Below are positions 11,519-21,657 of a stretch of DNA of 64,000 nt, piece after piece (positions within the stretch are counted from its first letter, which is position 1; the number at the start of each line of letters is the position of its first letter). This stretch comes from Perkinsus olseni. Taxonomy: Eukaryota; Perkinsozoa; Perkinsida; Perkinsidae. The notes beneath the pieces are model-generated. The model saw only the letters and a list, made by a program, of their open reading frames with translations. It was not told the DNA's origin and ran no database searches. The stretch lies in the NCBI GenBank assembly GCA_013115135.1, contig JABANP010000274.1:1-64000 (forward strand). The letters are read 5' to 3'. Both the position numbers and the translations under genes were made by a program.

Positions 11519-13288
11519 TCATCTCTTGATGCAAGCTGTCGCCTTGATGTTATCGGCGAATACCGGTGATTGGCCGGGGTCCTTCATGATGGCGCAAGGC
11601 CCTGAGAGGTCATCTTTGACGTTAATCAGCCATGTTAACCCTCCTTGATACCTCTGGGGTATCCCGGAGTTATACGCTCCACGAACCCGATACCATCCTC
11701 GCCCCAACTCGGACCCCAGCTGTTGAGAATCTTCCAATACCTGATCGGGACTCGAGGGTGTGGTGATAGACGAGCAGAGTTTACTGGTAAAGCTGGTGCG
11801 CTATATGAGACAAGGCGGGCTTACGTAACCCCTTCAAGGGTCTTGCCATATCCAACGATGGTCACTTCATGGTCCAAGTTGCCTTCTCCGCATTCTCTAG
11901 CTACATACCCAATGAATGGTTCAACGCTAGTTTGGGTTTGAGACAGTGCGCAACAGCGTAGTACTCGTCATGACGCCGAATCGGTAGTTCCGGAATCGAG
12001 AACTCGAGCCGTGAATGCCGACCGAGACTGGTCCATCAGCTACGGCACCACGGAGGCTAAGCTCGTCCTCTGGTTTGATGCCAATCCACCCGACGACATC
12101 TCGGGCCTGAGATGGGTCTAGTGGTAGCAGCTCGAGTTCGAGCTGATACTGTGGCCTACAGTCTGTGAAGTTAACAACATCCACTTACTCACCGCAAGGC
12201 ATTGATTAGCTGGTGAGGTTACGACAGAATCCTTGCACTTCCCATCCTTCGCTGTGAAGGGGTATGCGCTCTCCTTCACTATGCCCTGGTCCTGGACGTA
12301 CATCCATGCCTCCGTCAGCGTCCCACCCTTGCAGCCCCTGAGAATGGGAGTTCAAATCAGTAACAGTGTACCCTGGAACTCCATTCGGAGTGCCTAATTG
12401 AATGAGCCTTATTGGAGCTGGGTGATTAAACTCACTTGTTGCCATACGATGTACTGCAGTCCACAATCTGCTGAACAGAGAATGGAATTAGCGGTTTGAT
12501 ACCAGTCTTGATCTGGAAACGGCCTTCGGCCACAGCTGCCAGGAAGACGAATGGCTCAACTGAGCTCGAGGCAGAACCAATGATTGTCCTTACTGGCTGC
12601 CTGGACAGCATAGCAACAGCCACAGTTCAGTTGATTTCTCACCGGTCCAACTGAACCAGCTGCAACCCAATCGACGGACTCCGGGAGGTTGCTGAGGTCC
12701 GACGAGTCCAGATAGGAGATATCTAGCATGAGACAGACCACAAATTTTGAGGCTACTCCCGGAGTAGTACTCCGATAAGCATCTGACTTAGTCCCGCACC
12801 CACTCGATAAAGGGATGGTTGGCGTCGTCGTATGACCGCACAACAACCCCGCAGCGAATTCTTCTGCTGATAGGTCCGCAAAAGCGTTGACGTTCGCGAC
12901 ATACTTGGAACCGATTCCTGAGTCAGGAATCCAGTTAGAGCCACGTATGGCTGACCCGTGCCATTCGCAACAAGCTATCAACCTGATTTTTCATTATGCT
13001 CCTCGTTGGCAGCAACAACATCCCCGAGGGTCTTAGCGAACAATTCCCGACGCCTGTTGTGCTCGGCCTCGGAGTGGTACTCTTTCTGGTATCTGTGATT
13101 AACCTGTATATGCTGCCACCGATCTCGCTGTGCATTCCAGGATTCTCACCACGTCATACCCGGCTTGGGTCCTACCTTACGATGAAATCGGCGAAGGCTT
13201 CGTCGATCTTCTGTTCACTGAGAGCTTCACTAGTCAACGCCTGAAGAATTGTTAACGCCACGAGGATTGTGAAGCCTTTAAAGCGCAT
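11519..13288 (-). CDS. Secreted papain-family (C1A) cysteine protease, cathepsin L-like
   Basis: Exons that join in phase: 13288-13181, 13103-12983, 12917-12594, 12535-12436, 12337-12193 and one beginning at 12106. The 3' exons around 11930-11830, 11740-11660 and 11605-11519 are less exactly bounded. Exon 1 encodes a signal peptide (MRFKGFTILVALTILQ) and the start of the I29 prodomain, which continues with the interspersed mot RYQKEYH...NEEHN and the block NVNAFADLSAEEF. The mature enzyme starts near LPESVDW. The active-site Cys block reads NQLNCGCCYAV, where the family usually has CGSCWA. Active-site His is in LDHEVTIVGYG and Asn in ILNSWGPSWGED. Expected place: secretory pathway, lysosome-like vacuole or outside the cell. 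The clean phases here contrast with pelota. Confidence 0.9.
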
Positions 13289-13364
13289 ATCCAGGCAACA
13301 ATGGGATGCTAAACTGTAGCGATAGCAGGGTCAACCCCCTAGCGTTTACCGCTACTGCGTTAGC

Positions 13365-13409
13365 GAGGGAAGACGACTACTTTAGCGGCTAAAGTAGTCG
13401 TCTTTCCTC
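13365..13409. repeat. 45-base hairpin with 21-bp arms
   Basis: Left arm 13365-13385 and right arm 13389-13409 are reverse complements with one mismatch, separated by CGG. It lies just upstream of the protease start. Confidence 0.85.
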
Positions 13410-14929
13410 AGTTCTAACTTCTAACTCGAAAATTTCGCGGCGAAACAACGAGTCGAGAGGCCGAGTAGAGAGGCCGCGCCCTGACTTGGCGCGAATTTGC
13501 TAGCTAATACAGAGGCCTAGAGCCTTTTTAGAGCCAACAACATACTCGGCTGTATTGCTAGCTTGAGAGGCCGCTAGCTAATACAGCTGGTCTGTCTACT
13601 TCATCCACTGCGCACGACCTCACGCTGTCTCCTTAACGATTTCACCACACGCTATGTTCCATACTCGATACCTTCAGTCTCGTCACTGACGATGCTACAG
13701 TACCAATCTTCTCTGTCATTTTCGATGCGGACGCTCAGCACCGCTCATCTCCCCAGGCTGAGCGATAGATATCTTACTAGAGTGACTGCGAAGTTCTCAG
13801 TGGTCCCTTATCTCTGGCTGTACCTCTTCGTCGGTCCATTTTTTCACCATTCACTCAACCTCAAAGAATGCAGATCATGCTGAGGTAAATCCCGGATGGT
13901 TTTATCGACGGTGAAACCGTCGATTATCGGGGACGAGAGGGACAAGATTTGTGTGCTAGCGACATTGGCTAGAAAGCTAGCCAGGATGGATGCAGTTTCG
14001 CGTGATACTGATCGTTGTCGAGTTGTAGCATCTTAGTACTGCGGTATATCGTTCTCAACGAAAGGGAGGCGGTTCTGCGAAACACGTGAACCTAAACCGC
14101 CCTTCGTCTGTCAGTTTACCCTCATGTTTCCCTTGGTAACGATTCGAGCGGCTCTGCAGCCTTTGCGTGAGATAGATACGTCATATAGACGTAGGCCCTC
14201 GCTGGACTGGCCGCTACACGCGGATGGGTTGTGTATCCGCTGTGCGCAGCCAAACGCGGGAACTGCTGGCGCAAGGCCACTGGAGGGCAGTCGGTGTCTC
14301 CCCTTGTTGCCCTCTTCGCCTTCAGGTCCGTCGCGGCCACCGCCTCGACTCCCAATCCCCGTAGTCAGAGCCTCTGACTCAGAGGTCATGGTGGGTTGGG
14401 ACAAGCACCGGTGCCCCCTTTCCTCAGCTTGTGGGAAGAGAAGAGAATGAAAAGTGCCCGTGCAATGCAAAGTGCCAAAGCTCACCGGTGCTCTAGCTCA
14501 TTCGAGTTTAGAGCTCACAATTAGGCCGTCGAGTTTACGAAGAAGACTGATTCGAGGGTGCTCATCACCTCAGTTGACTCGTCTTAGGACCTTCTTAGAG
14601 ACGAAGCTTCTTCTCACTCGATAGACGCTGAGCTAAGACAGCCTTAGTAAGACAACCTCAGTTAGACTGCGCATGCAACTCCTGGGTTCGTTTGTCGGGG
14701 CTGCAGCTCCAACATGCTACATTTTTTCAATAAAGTCAATCGGGAAACGCGGAATAGTGTAGTGGTTGACCTCCACAGTGGAGGCTCCACTATTGTCTTA
14801 TCTATACATATAAATACCAGAGCTGCGCCTCGATTGAAGCCCGTGGAACCTGGTTCGATGGCTCTGGTTCGCTCCACGAGCGTGCTCTGCCCCTTGAATA
14901 CACCCATGACGAAGGCAACATAAGTGAGC

Positions 14930-14960
14930 TAAAAATCCGCAAACAGTTTGCGGATTTTTA
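14930..14960. repeat. Perfect 31-base palindrome, terminator-like
   Basis: Arms TAAAAATCCGCAAAC and GTTTGCGGATTTTTA are separated by one base. The T/A-rich ends resemble a stem-loop terminator, but no adjacent gene is supported. Confidence 0.8.
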
Positions 14961-15393
14961 TTCGGAATGTGAAAATGAACTCCGAATGCACTCACCCAGA
15001 ATATCGACAAACTACCGCCCATCCAATCCCCACCCTACTCAACGGGGCTCCACTTATGTTTGGGATCTTCAGGCACTGGGATGATTGCAGAGACCACCTG
15101 ACACGGGAGAGCGCTGAATCATCACAGGTATGTATAGCGGCGAGTCGCTAATCATGATTAAATCATCAATGTGGGTATGGTTACAGGCTGTAATCTATAT
15201 ACCGGCGGTATAATACCGCTATAACTTATAGCGGTCGGCTATCAGGGGAGTCGGTAGAGCTCCCGACTTGCACGACGATGGCCACAGGTCCGGAGCAGAA
15301 GCCTAAAGTGTCGACGGAGGTGGTGGTGGAGCCGGCGGCGCGCTACTTTTAGGCATACGTCTTAAAGTACGGCATCTACGTCTTAAAGTAGCA

Positions 15394-15610
15394 TGGACGA
15401 AACGCACGTGTACGAGAGGCTTGGCCCGAAAAGCCCTGGACGAAAGAAGCGGAGTAAGAGCATGATTGGACAAAACGGCGTGGATGAAAAGAATTATGCA
15501 TGAATGACTCGTGGACAAATGGGATGTATACGAAAGAGGCTGGACGGAAGTAACAGGGACGAAAAAGCGGGATGAACCCGGTCATGGCTGAAACAATCTT
15601 GGACGAAACC
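15394..15610. repeat. Degenerate GGACGAAA array
   Basis: GGACGAAA or close variants (GGACAAA, GGATGAAA, GGACGGAA) recur about nine times at irregular 10-45 base spacing on the + strand. Read on the - strand this gives a repetitive SFVxxFVH-like peptide, but there is no start, splice context or relative to support coding. Confidence 0.5.
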
Positions 15611-16847
15611 TACAATGTAGTAGTGTAGCCCTATACAGTTGTACTCTATGTAACTACTCTAGGGTGCCTTCAAAAATGAGAGTGTAACTCACTAACGCAA
15701 CTGATATCAGACGAGAGAAAACTGATTATCACTTGATCACCAAACCACCACAGAGGAATAGCGGAGTACAGTAGTGCGGAGTAGAGGGTTCTTCGGAGGA
15801 TCTTCAACGACTGTTATGAACGGCAGAATAGTGCGAGTTACGAATCATTTAACGTACTACTAAATCTGTAGTGTGGTTGATTCCGAGCCCCTTCAACTGA
15901 CTCCTCATCATCGGGATACAACGCAACTGGCATAAGTGTGCAAAGAACTGATAAGGATGGTAACAACAATAACAACTATAAGGTCCGGGAAGACCTAGCC
16001 TAGGCTAGGCTAGATTCGGGGACAGGCGTCACAAAAACACAAGGGTTTGCGTGCTGACAGTGACAGTAGCACAGATCATAAACAGGGCATCACGGTCCGG
16101 GCTAAAAGTAGCAACAGAACTGCGGAACAGAACGCCCGAGATCCCGACCGCAGCTTGCTCTGGATAGTGCCGTGAGGGTCCTGATCGCAGTAGACGAGCT
16201 GCTGCAAGTCGCAAGCCTCGGCTCGACGAGATTGATAGATTACGGACGAATCGGCTTACATCTTCGGGCATGGCACATAGCATCCCCCAGTTTCCAATTG
16301 CCATCATCCAGCTTAGTTAGACGTATGCGAGAGCCGCTCTCAGAGTGGACCCCATCCAGTGGATAGGGAGGTCTCCACTCCGGAGGATCACCGCTAAATG
16401 CTGGCGACAACGAAAACCAAGTTAGGCGCTGTTCCGTGGGCGGCAGTCGACAGCTTTCAAGTCAGTGAATACGATGAAGTGAACACCAGTATGTGGCTTT
16501 GAGCCAGCCCGTCGGCACGGTTTGAGACAATAATCACCCGAACCCGTAGAGACGGCCGTCGAACCCGAACACCAGCAGATGACTAACCTTGATGCGATAT
16601 GCCCTGATTCGAATATCGGGAATTGGCTCCATCACGTACGGACCGTACGGTACGGTTACCGTACTACGGTGTACACTGTACAGTTCACCGTGTAGTACAC
16701 GGTGTGTACTATTACAGTCACACGTTATCCTCCGAGTCTCATGCTAAAAACTGATGTCCACACTGCAAAATGTCTCAAAACATGTGAAACCTAAGATGAT
16801 TCTGCTGAAACTCAATATTTATTGAAACAGCCTTCTTATTATCTGAC

Positions 16848-17408
16848 TCAGATAATCTGAGATACAGAGAGGACAAAAGGTGTAATATTCTGCGTATTTT
16901 TGCTTCCACCTAAAATCCAACTCCATCGGGCCTGTGCTCCAGGAACACACCGCTGGCGAGAGCTACGGCGCCGCTTGTCTGACGATGGAGACACACCCAG
17001 GTGATGACTAGGGACTCGTGAGAATAATAGAGCCACTCGCAGTAGCTTTCGTACTTCAAACCAAGCCAGGATATTCGCCAGTTTATAAGCGAATATGTAC
17101 GAAGTGTCCCCCGACGAGAATACACGAGGCATACACAAGGTGTCCACCGTCGGGAGCACACAGCCATACACAAGGTATAACCGAATGCCCCTTCCGATAT
17201 CACTTAAAGCAAGTGACTTACTACGTGCTGCAGCGCCCGCGACACCCCACTGTATGGGTATAGCTGCAGGATCAGGTTCCACGGCGTGGTACACGGTAAA
17301 GACTCTCAAAGGATGCCCAATGTTCGAAGACCAACAATCAATTTGTAATGAAACATAAGACTGCTGTGATAACAGTTCTCGGTATTGAGCAGACGTAATC
17401 GTGTTCAA
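16848..17408 (-). CDS. Uncharacterised open frame, doubtful gene
   Basis: A 186-codon open frame is continuous here but looks composite. Its 5' third (about 17408-17225) reads like a hydrophobic exon ending at a GTAAGT donor. The middle (about 17090-17190) is a tandem repeat. The 3' third could be a second exon in this or another frame. No family is recognised. It may be an exon pair of an unidentified membrane protein or chance. Confidence 0.25.
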   Translation of the reverse strand: MNTITSAQYRELLSQQSYVSLQIDCWSSNIGHPLRVFTVYHAVEPDPAAIPIQWGVAGAAARSKSLALSDIGRGIRLYLVYGCVLPTVDTLCMPRVFSSGDTSYIFAYKLANILAWFEVRKLLRVALLFSRVPSHHLGVSPSSDKRRRSSRQRCVPGAQARWSWILGGSKNTQNITPFVLSVSQII

Positions 17409-18375
17409 GAAAAAGGCTTCGAGATTGCTTATTCTTCTATGCCATAGAATCTATGGAACGAGACAGTGTCTTGAGAAATAAGCCTTGTTGGACTTGATAG
17501 TTCTCCTTGGATTAGCAAATCCTACTGAGATTAAGGATTTTATTGAGAGGGATGAATGTCCAGCACAGCGGTCATCCATCTCGGTAAAATGCTCGCGCCA
17601 GTGTCGTCTCGGTCCTTTTGTGTCGGCACCGCGCGCATCGCGCGCTGGTTGCGTCTTTCGTGCATTGTGCAATGTGCATGTTTCTTCTCTCCAGCTTGTT
17701 CATGTGCCGGGCCGGCACTGCCGGCTCACTGCTCCCCTTTGTGGAAGGGTAGCTCTCGCCGAGTTTCTTTTTTCCCACCCTCCGCCCAGGGAACATCATG
17801 GCCCGAACATCACGCGAACCGGACCTGCGCGATTCAGCTCGTCGGCACATCCCGACGGTTGCGCAGCGAACGGAGAAAGCTCGCCCTTTTTCGGGTCAGT
17901 AGGCTCGCGGATCGGTCAAAGGCCTTTCGGGCCGCCCATGTCGGGTTCAGAGGGGGGGCCTTGGGTAATTTTCCGAATCCTAGCGCTAGTACCTACCGTG
18001 ACTCACAGGCTTTGAACTGTTAATATCGTTAATATCATTGAGACAGTTTCGTAAGTTTATATCGTACCGATTAAGTTGTGAACCCTAGCAGAATCGCTAC
18101 TGTTCTCTGAGTTCCGGCCATCTCATCGTTTTCGGGTGTTTCCTAGATTCCCAGAGATGATTCCCCATGGAAGACGTGGGACAAGCCGTTCTCGCGTTCA
18201 GTTTAAGTGACTAGATTCGAACCAGGGGAGCCTTAACATACTAAACGCGGTGCTCTCATGACATAACGGCGTGCCAGCGACCATGACCAACATTGGATGC
18301 GAGAGCGATCATCAATCAAACCCGTTGTCAAAGTCCCCGAAAGGATGCTCAGCTCGAATGCTGCTGGGTGGAGCT
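17409..18375. other. GC-rich stretch without a supported gene
   Basis: Two overlapping long open frames on the + strand exist because the sequence is GC-rich and stop-poor. Neither has family resemblance or splice context. A T-arm-like sequence (GGTTCGAATC on the - strand) occurs near 18213-18225 without a cloverleaf. Confidence 0.4.
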
Positions 18376-19690
18376 TCAGTCAGGCTCAGCCGATTCCCGA
18401 ATGGCATTCGCTGTAGCATAGCGCGGAAGGAGCCATCGCCAGGCCCTCCAGCCGAAGCCTGACAGGATCACTGCCATCGAACTACGAATGCACCTCCACA
18501 CTTCACAATCGGAGTCGCAACTCACCTCGCAGCCTTTAGAGGAGGCAAGGTACAGCCCCCAAAGAAGTATGAGCATCAAGGAGCCCTCCACGGCGAGGAC
18601 TGCCAACAGAAGCTCTCCCGAGGGAAAAGCGTACGTCGCGTACCTTGAAACGTTGGTTCCCGCGAGGTGTCGACCGAAGTGGTTCTACTTACCAGTCGCA
18701 GAAGGGAGTGATGCCGAGCCAGATAAGAAGCACTATACCCACAACTCCTCTTTCACCGGCCGATTTCAGATCATCCATGGAAGTGGATGTGTGGAGAGAT
18801 TGTATCACGCGCTGTGCTATGAGCAGCCGAGAGGCGATCAATAGGAGTGACAGCCGCCTGCAAGAACGGGTGAACACCTGAGGCTCCGCACGACTTCACC
18901 GAGGCTTACATATCATTCTCCTTTATCATGGGCCACGGGACGAGCAAGAAGCGATCGCTGTCGGACTCGCCTTCCCGAAGGAGACAGATGAGATCAGCCG
19001 CCAGGATGCCCAGAATCTGACAGGAGGGAATCTCGCGCGCGCAGAAACAACTGACCTACCCGAACCGACAGGTCAGGACCCGGATGGTTGGAGCACACCA
19101 TGAGAAGCAGTACGCAGCACAGGCCGCAGTCGCAGACAGCCGCCAGCATGTGGGAGGTGAACGCGACTATTGGCGAACCCATGCCGTCATCTGAGAAGAG
19201 CACGGGTCAACCTAAGATTTACACCGTCGTTTTCGTTTGTAGGTGAAGTACTCTTCCTGAAGTGGTCCGACTGTCTCAATGGAGAACAGCGGAACCTCAG
19301 AGCGTTATTCGTCCACGAACCTCCATCGAGGGGGCCTTGAGATGATGGTGATCCCCGTACTCACTTGAATACACTTTGACGTGGATCCAGAATAGGACAA
19401 TATGCAGTTGCCAGCAGATTGTGAAGAAAACGAAAGTTGTCGACATATCCTGTTCTCTCGAAACGACTTGCTTATACCTACCCGAGGCGCTGCTTCCCAA
19501 CACGTCATAAACACTTACATGCGCAGTAGAGGTAACGCCATGAACAAAGCCGCTATGACGGGCCAGGCTCATGAGGTGCTCCAACCAGTAGACGAACTCG
19601 CAACTCAAGTGGCTGCCGTAGTCATGGTGGACATGGGGGGACCACACGGAGACGTGACCTGAACGGAACGTGGAACTTGTCCTGCTCAGC
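18376..19690 (-). CDS. Multi-pass membrane protein, family not recognised
   Basis: Six exons chain in consistent phase: one ending at 19519, then 19449-19365, 19190-19060, 19016-18910, 18857-18693 and 18643-18376. The 5' end is not defined and could extend past 19.7 kb. At least five hydrophobic segments are visible: TTFVFFTICWQLHIVLFWIH, MLAAVCDCGLCCVLLLMV, RLSLLLIASRLLIAQRV, GVVGIVLLIWLGITPF and ELLLAVLAVEGSLMLILLW. The last exon ends with a basic then acidic tail. An in-frame 33-base GT-AG segment inside it (about 18524-18492) could be a retained intron. I do not recognise the family. A receptor, channel or transporter-like role is only a guess from topology. Confidence 0.6.
19204..19220 (-). 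repeat. GTATCTTAG-type intron motif
   Basis: On the coding strand the sequence reads ATCTTAGGTTGACC, lying inside an intron 14 bases before the exon that begins at 19190. It matches the recurrent intronic element described in the CFAP57 gene. Confidence 0.55.
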
Positions 19691-20002
19691 ACAATGAGAA
19701 GCTACGCTGAAGCTTATCGAATCGCTGATGGGACGCGGACAGGAGATGAAGGGTCGGATTCCACACCGCAAAATTCGGCTGTTGTGTTGAACAAAATTTT
19801 AATCAGTCGGTCTCTAATGCGGGAAGGAGTGGCAACCGAAAAGAAGAACCGCACCTTCAGGTTGCTTGAACTCCACTATGTACTCAGAATCGATCCCTGA
19901 AAGGAACTGATTCTCACTTATCGGGGCGAGTATCTTACCTCGACCCTCGCAGTTGACGAGTAAGGGCCGTGGACTTCTTATTGTGTAGGCGATGATCAAC
20001 AC

Positions 20003-21657
20003 TCAGCTTCAGCTCGAAAACGTAACCGAGGTCTCCTGAGGCACCTCAAAGAAAGTTATGCATGAATGGTTGGAGACGTAACATGCAATAATGAGAACAC
20101 TATACCACATGCAGGAGCAAGGACACTATGCCACATCATGACTCATGATGAGGCATGTGTGCCTCATGATTCATGAGGCCCACATGCCAGTGGCGGCCAC
20201 TGAGTGGCCGCATTTTTCCAAGCACACCGCACTCGAAATAAAGCGACATGATAATGGTGTGATGCAAAGTGATAGATGATGCGCAAAAACCGAAATATGA
20301 GAGATTTTCTGTCTCACCTGGATGAGCTGCTGCATTTGACGCACTTGTAACCACCCGGATTGCCCGCTGTGGCTCGAGGGGCTCTACCACTCGAGCGCTC
20401 TTCACGAGCTGTTCACAGGACAAGGTGTCCATCTACGGAACACGGTAGGTATCATAGGTCGACGCTAGTCAGCGACAGAATATCAAGATTCACTCACCTT
20501 TGCCGCTACTGTGTCGTTCAGGAGAAGGAACTTCGTTCCTGCCCCTCTGACCACATTACGCGCATCCAGCAGCCCTCTCGCTACAGTATTAGCCGTGGAC
20601 GGCCAGGAGTAACAGAATGATCCAATCAGATATCTAAGGTTGAGCTGTGCATGTGACGAGGAAGATGATTCTATCCCAACCTGTCTGTGGTGCCATCCGG
20701 CGGTCCCCGCGGGTTGTACGGGTAAGTGCGAGCCAGGCCAATCGAAACCTTCGACTCCGCACTGTGAAGATTTGTGAGTAATAATAATAATGTGATTAAC
20801 ATTATGAACTTGCAGACTATGGCGGTGAGCGAATCGGCTTTCCAGGTACCCACTCCCCAATGGGAAACACTAAAACTTCTTCCCCACTTCGAAAATTCAT
20901 GAATATTAAGGTGATCAACATTATGAACTTCCAGACCATGTCGCCTTGCCAGGTCCCAAATGGGGAACATAAAGACTTCCTTTCCACTATGAATGTTCAC
21001 GAATAATAATTATGTGATTTACATTATAAACTTCCAGACTATGGCGGCGGGCTATGTGGTGACTGACACAGAGGCTTGTCTTCCTAAGCCATCAGCTGAG
21101 CTATGTAGTTCCCATTGTTGTACCTTACATCTAAATTACATTCATACAGTACTTGCGTTCCACAGCCAGTCGTCTTGCCAGGTCCCCACTCCCCAATGGA
21201 CAACACAAAGACTTCTCCTTCACGACACAGTCGTCATTGCACCAACAGAATCATGCGATAGGCGGTAGACTATCTTTCACCGCCTCCGGACGCGGGATCG
21301 AGTTCTCCAGCTCCGCGAGACGTTGCTTCAGCGCCTCGATCTCCTGAGAACAGGGAGAACGGCACTATCCGCGATGGACAGCTCAGCCGTCAACGACGCC
21401 GCCCAAGACTTCATACGACCAGTTCGCTTTCGAGGTCCGGTTGGTACTCAACTCTTTTATAGTTTCTCGCAGACTTTTCTTCAGCGGAAACGAATGCTAC
21501 ACGCCTGACATGGTAGCCACAAGTGCCAGTGTTCACTAGCAAAGTTCTTAAATACCGTTACATGACACACAGTAAGTTCCCTCAGCTGAGTGACACACAT
21601 TATAAAATTCCCACTCCGCAAAATAGAGATGCAGCAATCCCCTCATGATCAATTAGA
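20003..21657. other. Intergenic with tandem repeat
   Basis: No supported gene. Short palindromes built on CATGATGAGGCATG occur at about 20140-20200. The main content is the tandem array at 20776-21050 and a related fragment near 21165-21220. Confidence 0.45.
20776..21050. repeat. Imperfect tandem repeat, 103-119 base period
   Basis: Three copies begin at GTGATTAACATTATGAACTT (20792), GTGATCAACATTATGAACTT (20911) and the equivalent at 21014. Each is followed by CAGACTATG-like and CCAGGT...CCCAATGGG blocks. A decayed fourth block lies at about 21165-21220. Confidence 0.7.

Larger units (their letters stand above)
13289..16847. other. Intergenic, hairpins and degenerate repeats
   Basis: No supported gene. 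Contents include the hairpins at 13365-13409 and 14930-14960, a pair of inverted copies of GCTAGCTAATACAG around 13497-13580 (MITE-like), a GGACGAAA-rich degenerate array at 15394-15610, and a palindrome-rich GTAC/CGTA stretch at about 16635-16710. Confidence 0.5.

Noticed and set aside
17485..18023. Two overlapping 155-176 codon frames on the + strand
   Set aside because: Overlap in different frames in GC-rich sequence, no homology or splice context.
18200..18290. Possible tRNA on the - strand with GGTTCGAATC
   Set aside because: No acceptor partner found and the anticodon arm is not formed.
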